Shown here piece after piece: positions 47,115 through 56,812 of a stretch of DNA of 64,000 nt. Every line of letters starts with the position of its first letter. Positions within the stretch are counted from its first letter, which is position 1. A program made the translations under genes and the position numbers. This stretch comes from Buxus sempervirens (taxonomy: Eukaryota > Streptophyta > Magnoliopsida > Buxales > Buxaceae). The notes beneath the pieces are model-generated. The model was not told the DNA's origin. It was given only the letters and a program-made list of their open reading frames with translations, and made no database searches. The stretch lies in NCBI GenBank assembly GCA_947561395.2, contig OX387184.1:44382766-44446765 (forward strand), given 5' to 3'.

Positions 47115-48610
47115 CTAGCCCTTCCTCCTCACCATCTGATCCAGTCCGGGCTCTAGGTGGGGAGTCTGCACCGTCCCCGCTGCCCCATTCATCTTCGATT
47201 CAATACCAGATGCTAGAGAACAAACCCCCCCCCCCCTCTCACTAGGATTCTTATTTTTTTTTTCCTTTACAACTCCTCTAGGGCCATTGATGATTTGGAC
47301 TTCAGATTGCTCCTCCCAATTTCCGTTGAGGAAATACCGACCGTTGCAGGCCTGATTAACTTTTCTGGTTTCTTTTTCCACAGAATTAACAGCCTCCAGG
47401 TTGTGGATCTCCCCTACCTGGTGGCCCAAGGACACCCACTGGCCTGAGGGAGCATTCCTTTCGAATACTCGTGAATCCCGGTTCTCACTCCAACCCACAT
47501 CTTTGCCCCGAGGCTCCTTGAAATTGGTTATATCCAGATTTAAATCTGTCCATTTAGAACTTGAAACTGAGTTACTATTCATCTTCTTCCTCAAGCCGGA
47601 AGATGCAACCACATCTTTAAAACTCCTGTGACCCCTGATATGGAAAGGATTCTCCTCTGAATCTGACTCCACTGGCTTATTACAGATGAAACGATCTTCA
47701 CCCAATATCTGAATCACTATGTCAAACCCCCTTGCTCCATCCTAAACAGTAACGACTCTGGGAATTCGTTTATGAATCTCCTCCTTGAGCTTCATAGAGA
47801 AGCTACCAGTAAATCTACCAAATGCCTCAAAAAATCCCATTTGCACAAACCCTCCACACGCTAACCCAATTGCCTCCAAGGTCGTCTGAGCCCAGAGATG
47901 GATAGGAAGGCCCATCATGATCACCCACATCCCCCCAACACTTCCGACCTCAATTTCTGCCGCCTTACCTGCTAACCATGAAGAGAACCAGATGTGCCTA
48001 TTGTCGATCTTACTTAATCCCATCTCCAGCAAATCTATTGCCTTCTTCTCCGATTTCGGGCAAAGAATCAATTCCCATGGCAAAATCGGAATGAATGTTT
48101 CATCCCCATCTCCTTACCAATACCTGAAAACACCTTCTCCCAGTTCTCGAATTCCTATGAAACCTCACATAATATCATAAACCTCCACAAACTCCCTTCT
48201 GCTATCTTTTCTTGACAAATAGTCACTGCTGGGGACTCCCCATCAGCACAAGACAAGCATCTTGTCTTATTGGCTTTCATCCATTCCTTGTCGGCACAAT
48301 CCAGAAGCTGAGTCTTGCATGCCTTCCCTGATCCCGCGCCACACTCCCATAGCACATAATCCCAACCTGGTGAACCACTTTCTTTGGGGAAGACTAACAT
48401 CGACCTTCTCTAATTTCGGGAGTACAAGGATATTTGAGCTAATTTTCCTCTTGCATTTTCGTAGATTTTCAGGATGAAGACATCACTTCCTTCACGGAGG
48501 GAACCCACCAACCCAAGCTTCTCACTCAATCGAATACTTCGCAATTCAAGCAAAACCATTGAATCCCTTCTGGGCTTTAAATCATGGATTCCGACAGCCA
48601 ACGACATCAC
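47115..48610 (-). pseudogene. LINE ORF1 (gag-like, DUF4283-type), broken
   Basis: Three overlapping minus-strand frames: 48610-48155 (DSMVLLELRSIRLSEKLG, DYVLWECGAGSGKACKT), 48083-47742 (MPWELILCPKSEKK, GMWVIMMGLPIHLWAQ, LACGGFVQMGFFEAF) and 47717-47115 (IHIRGH-type tail, rich in polar residues). The middle part matches the RNA-binding-like N-terminal domain of plant LINE ORF1 proteins, where a GLPLHLW-like motif is typical. No zinc knuckle was seen. Frameshifts separate the blocks, and a 14-15-base C-run lies at 47227-47241. Confidence 0.7.
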
Positions 48611-48759
48611 TCTAGAAGCCTCAAGGACCCTCTCTTCACACCATTCACCTCTTCAAGTAAGAAAAGTTTGTTCGCTATTTTGACTTCCCTGCAATCTCTC
48701 TACAAGGAGGATGACCGAGCGGAAATCCCCTTACTTGACATCTCCTATCAGGAACTTTA

Positions 48760-49040
48760 GATTGTCCCAGGTACACTGGCAGTCTTCTCCTCCGACAGTA
48801 TTCTAACAGTCGCTTCTCCTCCAACAATCGATACTCCTCAGACACTCCTCTGACAATCATTTCCGACAGTCATAACTCCTCCTCAGGCACTCTTCCGACA
48901 GTCATTCACCTCTAACAGTCATTCGCCTCAGTCACTCTGACAGAACTCCTCCGACAGTCGTTTGCCTCATTCACCTCGTTCGCCTCCATCGTTCACAAGC
49001 CTCCGACAGTCGTTCACCTCGCTCGCCTCCGTTGAACAGA
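48760..49040. repeat. Degenerate CCGACAGTC repeats in the LINE 5' region
   Basis: CTCCGACAGTC-like words, with variants such as CTAACAGTC and CTGACAATC, recur about a dozen times at irregular 15-40-bp spacing, mixed with TTCACCTC and TTCGCCTC. The block lies upstream of ORF1 on the minus strand, where a LINE promoter would be. Confidence 0.7.
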
Positions 49041-49049
49041 TAAAACTTC

Positions 49050-49455
49050 ATGCACATTGACTATAGCAATATTTCTTGAATGCTTGCCTTCTTGTTCTTT
49101 TTTGCAACAATTCGTGATAAAATGGTACCTCAAAACATGAAGTTATCTTCGTGACTGCTCATTGCCATTTTTCACCTTTTTTTTAGGTGTTTCAGCATGC
49201 ATCAGGCTTGTGAAGAAATCTACTCTAGGAATATGCACAGGAAATTAATTATGCCAATTCCTATGTTTGTAGAAAGGAGAAAACACGAAACAGAATGTCA
49301 CTATTTTCATGAACTGCTGAGATTGGGGGAATTCAATATATTGGACCTGCAGCTAAAACTAAAAAAGAAGCAGAAATCAAAGCAGCACAGACTGCCCTGC
49401 TAGCAACTCAAGTCAACTGCAAATTGAGCTGAAGGGAAACCCAATCAAAAGCTAG
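49050..49455. repeat. Duplicated flank P2, right part
   Basis: Matches 31300-31598, the 3' flank of the prenyltransferase gene. Shared words include TTCTTGTTCTTTTTTGCAA, GAAACAGAATGTCACT, TTCAATATATTG, GCACAGACTGCCCTG, GGGAAACCCAA and AAAAGCTAG. Homology stops within a few bases of the position that corresponds to the gene's stop codon. No exon sequence follows. Confidence 0.8.
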
Positions 49456-51177
49456 GGGATTGGGTCTCATCATAATGCATTCTAGTTTAAAAATATGCTT
49501 GTAGCGTTCAACCCTATACATTTTCCTATTCTGAACTGCACATTACTTATATGAGTCACAATATTTGATGCCTGAGATCATAAGGTTACTTGGATTTTGT
49601 CCACAGTTTGGCCATTAGGATCTCTTGTTAAGAACATAAGGCTCTGAAGGTATACAAGGTTATTCTAATCAAGATGAATCAGAGTTTACAAGCACAAAAA
49701 AAAATTTATCAAACCTGATAAAGATGGCGTCCGAAATGAGCTCGAAGTTTCCGTGATTTAGACAGTGATCCCCTTTCCCTTCTTCTTGCCGATTTTTTTT
49801 TTTTCCCGTTGCAGCTTTTTTATTTTTTTTCTTCAGCTCACCGTCCTCCCTCGAAGACCCCTTTTTCCCGTTTTTGGTTGAAGACCACCCACACTCAAGA
49901 CCTCCCCAAATCGGGAGATAACGAAGGAGAAAACGAGAGAGTGGGAGCGGGAGAAAAGAGAACGCCGGAGAGAATGGGAGCTGGAGAGACCAAAGAGAGA
50001 GCTGACGGGAGAGCCTTCCTGTCTTTTTATTTTTTATATATACTCTTGACCAATAGCAAGATGGCCCACATCAACTCTTTCTGATTTTTTTGAATTAATA
50101 AATTTTTTTTAGTTTAGATTTTTAATCATATCATATCATACTACTCTTTTTTTATCGATATATCATATCATATCATGCTACTCCTAAAAAACAAAAGGAA
50201 TTTTTAAGCAATTGATAACTTAAATGGTTTTAGATTATAGTTTTACAACATTATTTTTTTATTATGTGAAGGAATTTGCTTTATGTTATATTTTTTTTGT
50301 ATTTAAAAATATTCTTACTTCAAATTAATCATGGATTTTTTATATATCATTTTGCTCCCAATATTTACCTTTTAAGTGATCTTAAATTACGATAGAATTT
50401 ACACAGATAATTACTTTTTTTAAGGGTAATTTTGAAATTTTAAGTTCACCAATATTCATGTTGATAAGTTCTATATAAATTAAGTTTGTTATGTTGTTTA
50501 TTACGAAACTAACTTTGCCTCTATTTGGTAACGCTTTTGCTTCCTTACTTTCAAAAGCAATAAATCAAAAAAGTAATTTTCTGCTTTTCAAAAGATCTTT
50601 TGGTGAAGCAAAACAGTTTGGTAAACTTTGCTTTCTTGTTAAGAAGCAAAAAAGCTTGTTTGGTAACTGCAGTAGTATAGGAATTGCTTCTATGCTATCA
50701 TATAAAACTACTGTAAACAATTGGTGCATTCTACTTAAAAATATACCCGACATATATTCTAATAATATAAAGTTCTATAAAATTAGTTATTTAATTACAT
50801 TCAAATGGGTAAAAAAAATAACTGATATTACCACTGTGCTAATAACTATCTAATAGTTGCTAAGACAAGTTTATTGAGAAGAGAAGAAAATAACAATTAT
50901 GGAAGTTGAGTTGTCTCTGATTTATGTCATCGTTGTAAGGATCCTCCATTATCAAGTTTATCCCTTAAACCATAGTTTGGTCTTAGCACTTCAAAAAGTG
51001 AAATGTTACAAGAAGGAAGATAACATTTATTACAAGTCCCGGAGGAACTAAAGAGCCCCTTACAGGTGCCAATGAAAAATAAGTAGAGTTGATGCAGCTT
51101 TAACCCAGCTATAGTAGAGCTAAAAACAAAATTTTCCTATTAAGCCTAAAGCGATGCGATGGAAAGTATCAAATCAA
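49456..51177. other. Intergenic stretch, AT-rich, possible MITE remnants
   Basis: No credible gene. A serine/glutamate-rich open frame (plus, 49809-50084) comes from purine-rich sequence. 50500-50700 has inverted TTTGGTAAC / GTTTGGTAA words and GCAAAA-AAGC stems like a hAT-type MITE, but termini and target duplication were not found. CATATCATATCAT repeats lie at 50128-50180. Confidence 0.35.
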
Positions 51178-52743
51178 GGGGTCGTTTGTTAGGGTTTCTC
51201 AATTCTGGATTTTGGATTATAATCTAAATAATGTAAATCCAGATTATTGTTGTTGATTTTCAAAATCCCGAATCCTGTTTGGATACTGCAAATTTTGAAA
51301 CATGATTTTGATGTCTAAAATCCAGAATCCTATTTGGATACCTCAGATTCTAGAATTCACACAATATTATTTGGTTGGCCTTTAAATTGGAATATATTTT
51401 ACAGTTATTATATAATTAGTAGAACAGAATAATTTTAAATACAAAAAAAAATCTCATCGCAAAGCATATAAAAATACTCATTATAAATAGTCATAAAAGC
51501 ATAAGTGATCTAAAATAATAAAACAGTATTTGACAATAATATTCCTGTTAACATCCAAATGTCATGACACCTGCAAGCATATCCCTAAATGCTCCCATCT
51601 CATTAGTCTGTTGAGTTGGTACTAAACCATTAGGATCAATCTCATCATTGTTATTATCCTCGTTATCAATAATGAGCATTTCTTCATTCTCATTGTCAGA
51701 AGCCTAATTTTGGGATTTTAATTACAAAAACAGAAAAAGGAACATTTTGAAATAAAAGTTGGAAAACAGGGGAAAAGTGAAAATTTTAAAATTAATTTTT
51801 GCACCCAGAACTCTTTAAAATAACAAAAAAGGAATTAATTTTTTCTAATTTACAAAAGCCTGCCCCTAGTTCCCAACGAACAACAAAATCTCTTTTTGAG
51901 TTCGGGTGTTGCTATTTTAGCAACCAAAACAAGAGGGGATCTTTCCAAAATGGATTCCATAAGATTAGAAGAAGATTGGAAGAGAAACAGAAGGATTTTT
52001 TTTAATCAAAGCAAGCTTTTTGGTTTTAGAAACTTGCGACCGGTCGAACCAGATCCTTTGGGCTCTCTCTCGTCCTTTCTATTTCCTTTCTTCTAGGGTT
52101 GAATAATCTAGAAGAAGGTCATTGCCTTCCATTCTTGTGGAAGCAATCCATTTCTTTCTCTGTTCGAAAATGGCAACCAACCCCTTTAAAAAGCGGTGGG
52201 TTGCTCCATCGCGAGAAAAAGCGGAGATTTAGCAGAAAAAACCCTTAACCTCTCTCTCTCTCGCCTTCTCTCTCACTCTCAAACCCTCTCTCGCTCACTT
52301 CCCCTTGCTCGCGAACCCCTGTCGCAAACCCTCAGCCGCACTCTCCCTCTCTGTTCGCTCACCCTCTCTCCTTCACTATCGCACGGCGTCTCTCTCCATC
52401 TCCTACCGCCATTCTCCCTGTTGCGCCTCATACTATCGCAAGCCCCTGCCTACGGCTATTTCCCACCATGTCGCAGCAAGATCTTGTGGTGTCAATCTAT
52501 CGCAACAGCAACCCCTCTCTCGCGCCATCTCTTTGGTGTCGCAGCTGTCTGTTGAGGCTCCTGTTGGGCATCAACCCCTTTCAGACGCTCAGTGCTCTCT
52601 GTGTCGCAGCAACCTCCTTCTCCCCACATTCCATTTATGTCACAAGCACCTTCCTCTGTCTAGCCATCAGCTATCCGGGTATTCACTGCTCCTTATGTTT
52701 CAGTTAAATTGGTTCTGTTGCTCTTTATAGTTGATTTTTTTTA

Positions 52744-52893
52744 GGATTCAAATCACCTGCTGGGCGCCCAGCAATGGGACAGGGCCACATCACCGGCAGC
52801 CCTGACACATGTCAGGGCTGCCGGTGATGTGGCCCTGTCCTTGTGTATTTCCATTGGCTGCACTGCTGGGTGCCTAGCAGCTGATGTGAATCC
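52744..52893. mobile_element. Fold-back element with a near-perfect 64-bp palindrome
   Basis: The inner arms 52777-52807 and 52810-52840 are exact 31-bp reverse complements separated by CA. The outer arms (GGATTCA, CTGCTGGGCGCCCAGCA on the left; CTGCTGGGTGCCTAGCAG, TGAATCC on the right) are imperfect inverted repeats. Eight T and one A flank it on each side, which could be a 9-bp target duplication or chance in a T-rich site. It lies inside LTR C and is thus the innermost layer of the nest. Confidence 0.85.
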
Positions 52894-53279
52894 TTTTTTT
52901 TATGCATGTAATGAAATGTAGGTGATTTTGTATATGCATGTAATGAAATGCAAATGTTTGAAGCAAATAAAATGTCGTTTTATGATCAGCCTTGTGTTAT
53001 GTGAATAGTGCACTTGTTAGTTCATCATGGTTGTTCTATGCCAAGTGTCCAGTAAAGCATGTTTCATTAGCTCCATGAATGTAATAATGCCATTAGGTTT
53101 CTTTGCCTAGCCTGAGATAACAGCATTGCATTTTGTGACCCCTTTCATGAAATCAGATGATGTTAGCATGCTGCTGTAAATTTTCACTGAATTTGGAGGA
53201 TTGCAATTCCCTTGCTTGATTAGTGTTTATATAGGATCGGACATATGATTTGATATTATTGACTATCTATTGGTGTTCA

Positions 53280-53945
53280 GTTAAATTTGTTTTTTTTTTT
53301 AAAAAAAAAAAGAAAATTTAGAATTTTGCACTTTGTTTTAGGAATTTCACATATCTAGGATTTTAGAAATTTTGTTATTTTTGGATTTAGAAATAGCTTA
53401 TAAACATTAAATTTCTCAGGAAATTGTTAATAAAAAGGTTTTTTTTTGTTAAAAAAAAGAAAAAGAAGGAAAAAGAAAAAAGGAAGAAAAGTTAAAATTC
53501 TCTTAAGGATTGTAAATTATTCCACTTAAATTCTAGAAGTTTGTAAAAAATGTTCCCATGTGCAAAATTTAATACACTTAGAAAATTTTCCTTTTGTTAG
53601 ATTTGCAAATTTAGAAACATTGGGAAACATTTAGAAAACTAGAATCTTTCCTTTTAGTAAATTTAAAAAGTTTCATTTTTAACATCTAGAAATTTGTAAA
53701 ATTTTAGAAATAATTCTCTTGTATAAAATCTAACGAACTTAGAAATTTTCCTTTTTTTTAGATTTGTATATTAACAAATTTAGAAACACTTAGAAACCTT
53801 CCTTTTTTAGAAACTTTCTTTTTTTTAGAAATTTGTAAAGATCATTTTTTTAGAAATATTCCACTTGTATCAAATTTAGCAAGTTTAGAAACTTCCTTTT
53901 TAGGATTTGTAAATATTTTAGGAATTTGTAAATAAATAAAGATTT
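53280..53945. repeat. AT-rich degenerate repeat in LTR C
   Basis: Dozens of variants of TTAGAAA-TTT-CTTTT, with irregular spacing and long T or A runs, for example at 53289-53310. No coding potential and no regular period. Confidence 0.7.
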
Positions 53946-55025
53946 TTAGGGTGAAATCTAGATAAGGTAACTGGTTCATTGAACCAGGGGTGGTTGGGTC
54001 CCTAACTCGAAATCTGGTTGAACCAAGTTTTAGACTTTCATGAGATTAATTAATTTTCTTGGTATTCATCCACACCCGAAATTGAATCATGGATGGTGGC
54101 GACTCCATTGACCCGAACCGACCCCACGGGCCGTTTTCCTACACTCATATTGCTCAAATAGCCAATCACATCTTGCTTGTTGCCTAATAAAATTGTGTAT
54201 AGCACATGCAGCAATTACAATCTTCACTTGAGTTCGGTAAGAGTAAGGCGGCACCATCTTAACGATTTAAATCGCTCTTTTAATACACCAAAGCATCTTT
54301 CAATTACACTCCTCAATAAAGAATGAGCATGGTTAAAAATTTCTTTAGGTCCACAAGGTCTTCCACCTCCACGGCGATAATCTTGAAAATGATATCGAAC
54401 CCCTCTAAATGGTGCAAGAAATCCAAGCATATTTGGATACCCCGCATCAACAACATAATATTTACCTAACATAGATGTGTAAACGTTTAGTATCAAACAT
54501 AAACAAATTATTGAAAAATATATATTTTTATAATTACCTGGTGGAGCATGTGGAAATTTTAAAGTCGGGTTGTTAATTGCTTCCAACATGATCCGTGAAT
54601 CATGTGTTGTTCCCTCCTATCCTATTAGAACCCAGGTAAATTGCATGTCAAAGGAGCATGCAACCATTACATTTTGGGTAATGGCTCCAGTTCCTGCAGA
54701 TCGATAAACAGCTTGTTTATTAGTTGATATATGGGCTGATACATGTGTTCCATCAATTATGCCAATACAGTCCTTGAACCATGGCATGTACTTACGATCT
54801 CTTCGTATTTCAAGAGGTGTTTGATCAAATGAGGGAGGCACAATTACTTCCTTAGCTAACTCAACAAAGGCATTTATCATATCCTCTTTGGTTAAAGGTT
54901 GTAGTTGGTCGATTTCCTTTATGAACTTTTTCAACCACAATTTCCAAAAGTATCTTCTTATAATCATACGACCAAACAGCCTTCACTTTCTCTCGTGCTT
55001 GTGTATTACTTGTGTTTGTCTCCAT

Positions 55026-56080
55026 TGTAAAGGAAATAACCAAATATCCTAAAAAAAATTGAAAAGAATGGTGAATTATAAGACATATGCATATAGTTCT
55101 TGATAAAAATATACTTGGACTATTTAAAATAAAATATATTATGCTTAGCAAGAATCCAAATAAAACATAATTAATAAGGAAGAAAGAAAGTAGAATAGAA
55201 CCATTGGACAATTAAACTAAAATACTTTGGTTTCCATGATCCAATATGGTTTCTTCTCTTCCAAATCCACTAAAAACCTAATAAAAAGACTGCTATTACT
55301 ATGTCAGGTTTCTAAATCCACGTATAAGAAACTTTTCTTGCATGTGTGTAGGTAATAAGAACAAGAGCTCCATGTAAGATGTAGTTAATCATCCAATTAC
55401 AACTATGTACGTATATGACTCACCTGCACATTCATCTCATGGCACAATTTTAGAAAAAAAAAATTTCCTCAACAATGTCAATAACAGATATTATCAATTT
55501 TGAGCCTCATAGCTCTTTTGGCAAGTAGACCCAACAACCAATTAGTTTGTTTAAAATAAACAAGGAATTATGGAATTTAAAAAATTGTAATCTTCTATGT
55601 GTTAGTCACCAATTGAGCATCTTTTGCTTTATGTTTCAATTTTGGTAGATTCCCCTTTGGTCACACCGAGCTTAACTGCTACTATGAAGCTTTTCCTCAC
55701 TTTCATTAGTTCTCAAGTAATAATAGATTGATGTTGTACGTATACACTCCAATGCCGTTATTGTTGACACTTATCTGTTAGTTAAATCTTCAATTCACTT
55801 TCCTTTTATCACTCCTTTCCAAGTATGTCATTATGTTGTATAATTATCTATTATATGAATGTTTTCATCCTTTGTTTCTGCAGATTCTATAACTTTTGTC
55901 GAATTGCCTAAATCTAAAAAAGAACTGGTTTGTTATGTGCTTCACTTTTCTATACTTTTTTCTTTCTTTATAATTTATCGCTGTTAATTATAGTTTTTTC
56001 ATGCGCATGGATATAGTTATGAGTAATATTAGTCTAACTGGTTTACCATAGGCTGGTTTGGATGGTCCACCTAAGGGGAG
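55026..56080. other. Unassigned region inside the Harbinger element
   Basis: Upstream of the transposase on the minus strand. No TIR or LTR end was seen. On the plus strand, a pyrimidine tract plus CAG at 55883 precedes a short open stretch (SITFVELPKSKKEL) ending at a GT. A second short stretch follows the AG at 56051. They could be exons of a captured gene, but nothing matches a known protein. Confidence 0.25.
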
Positions 56081-56812
56081 CAAGGTTTAAAAACTCGGTA
56101 TCGAGTTTGGTATCGGTCTAGCCTGATACCGAGTTGTATCAGCTAGGGCTGCAACTTGGGTCGGTTAAAACCGAAACTGAACTAGTCCAACCCAACTTTG
56201 GGTCGGTTTGGTTTGGGTTATATAGTCTCTTGAGAATTATAAGTTATAAAATAATGAATAAGATTATTATTTTATAAATCTTTGTTGTTAATTATTAAAT
56301 TGATTTATGGGTTTAAAAGTGCGATCCAAAACAATTAACATATGACTTGGGATTCTAAGCTCTTTGCTCCATCTTATGTATGCAAGTGAACTACTTAAGG
56401 GATTGGACCGCATGTAAGCGATGATCCTTTAAATTTGTTGTGTTTATTCTTTAAAAAAAATTTTTTGGGCAAAAGTGGGAATCTCTCTTGATAATAGGTT
56501 TTAAGTATGGAAAATGATCAAAACCGAACCGAACCGAATTTTGCAATTTGGTTTGGTTCGGTTTGGGTTACGGGTTTTATTTAAATAATCGGTTTGGTTT
56601 CCGGTTTGGGTATTTCGGTTCCGAGGTCAGTTCGGTTAGGGTTTGGGCCAACCATCAATAACCTTGGTTTGGTCTTGGGTTGAGGCTAACCCGAACCAAA
56701 CCACATCGAGTTGCAGCCCTAGTATCAGCCGATACGTCTGATACCAAACCCGATACTGATTGGTATTGCCTTATGACGAAACCAATACGTATCGGCCGAT
56801 ACTTAAAACCTT
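56081..56812. mobile_element. Outer MITE (AAGGTTTAAAA termini)
   Basis: The left end CAAGGTTTAAAAACTCGG mirrors the right end, whose minus strand reads AAGGTTTTAAGTATCGG. Subterminal ATACCGAGT and CGATAC words repeat in opposite orientation. No convincing target duplication was found. It is interrupted by the hAT MITE at 56144-56721. Confidence 0.6.
56144..56721. mobile_element. hAT-type MITE with 8-bp target duplication
   Basis: The termini TAGGGCTGCAAC and GTTGCAGCCCTA are perfect inverted repeats. GTATCAGC is duplicated perfectly at 56136-56143 and 56722-56729. The subterminal parts are dense in GGTTTGG and CCGAACC words in both orientations (56160-56220 and 56520-56700). Size, TIR start and duplication length fit hAT. 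No coding. Confidence 0.93.

Larger units (their letters stand above)
43271..49046 (-). mobile_element. Near-full-length plant LINE, rearranged
   Basis: A minus-strand non-LTR retrotransposon sits inside P2. Order on the minus strand: a 5' region with degenerate CCGACAGTC repeats (48760-49040), ORF1 (about 48610-47115), ORF2 (46651-43268) with endonuclease, reverse transcriptase and zf-RVT parts. The 3' UTR and poly-A are missing, because homology to P2 resumes at the ORF2 stop. AACTT(A/C)ATG occurs at both ends (43270-43278 and about 49047-49055) and could be a target duplication, though it overlaps the ORF end. One RT segment is inverted (44892-45102). Confidence 0.85.
51694..54143 (+). mobile_element. 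Solo LTR 'C' (Tat-like) inside the transposase gene
   Basis: Starts TGTCAGAAGCCTAATTTTGG and ends CGTTTTCCTACA (2450 bp). It is flanked by perfect CTCAT duplications (51689-51693 and 54144-54148) that lie inside the transposase reading frame. There is no internal region. Contents are a CT-rich stretch (52250-52340), a fold-back element (52744-52893), a long AT-rich stretch of TTTAGAAA-type words (53280-53945) and GGTGGCGACTCC (54095-54106), 37 bp from the end. Open frames at 52196-52730 read through CT-rich sequence and are not genes. Confidence 0.93.
51548..55025 (-). pseudogene. PIF/Harbinger transposase with Myb/SANT-like N-terminus, split by a solo LTR
   Basis: The minus strand begins with METNTSNTQAREKVKAVWSYD and a half Myb/SANT-like domain (to GYDK, near 54870). 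In another frame it runs into a DDE (DDE_Tnp_4) transposase: EVIVPPSFDQTPLEI, then WFKDCIGIIDGTHV with the first catalytic D, YYVVDAGYPNMLGFLAPFRG with the second, and RSVIERCFGVLKERF with the E. A GT-AG intron lies between APPG and KYYV (54462-54539). Damage includes a nonsense codon (GWEG to G-stop-EG, near 54605), a 1-nt frameshift near 54260, and a deletion that fused Myb to transposase and removed the transposase N-terminus. A solo LTR (51694-54143) separates the last 48 codons (51548-51693) from the rest. The catalytic triad survives, but the gene cannot work. Confidence 0.9.

Noticed and set aside
52196-52730. Serine/leucine-rich open frames (up to 141 codons)
   Set aside because: They read through a CT-rich part of solo LTR C. 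Several overlapping frames are open at once, a sign of composition and not of a gene.
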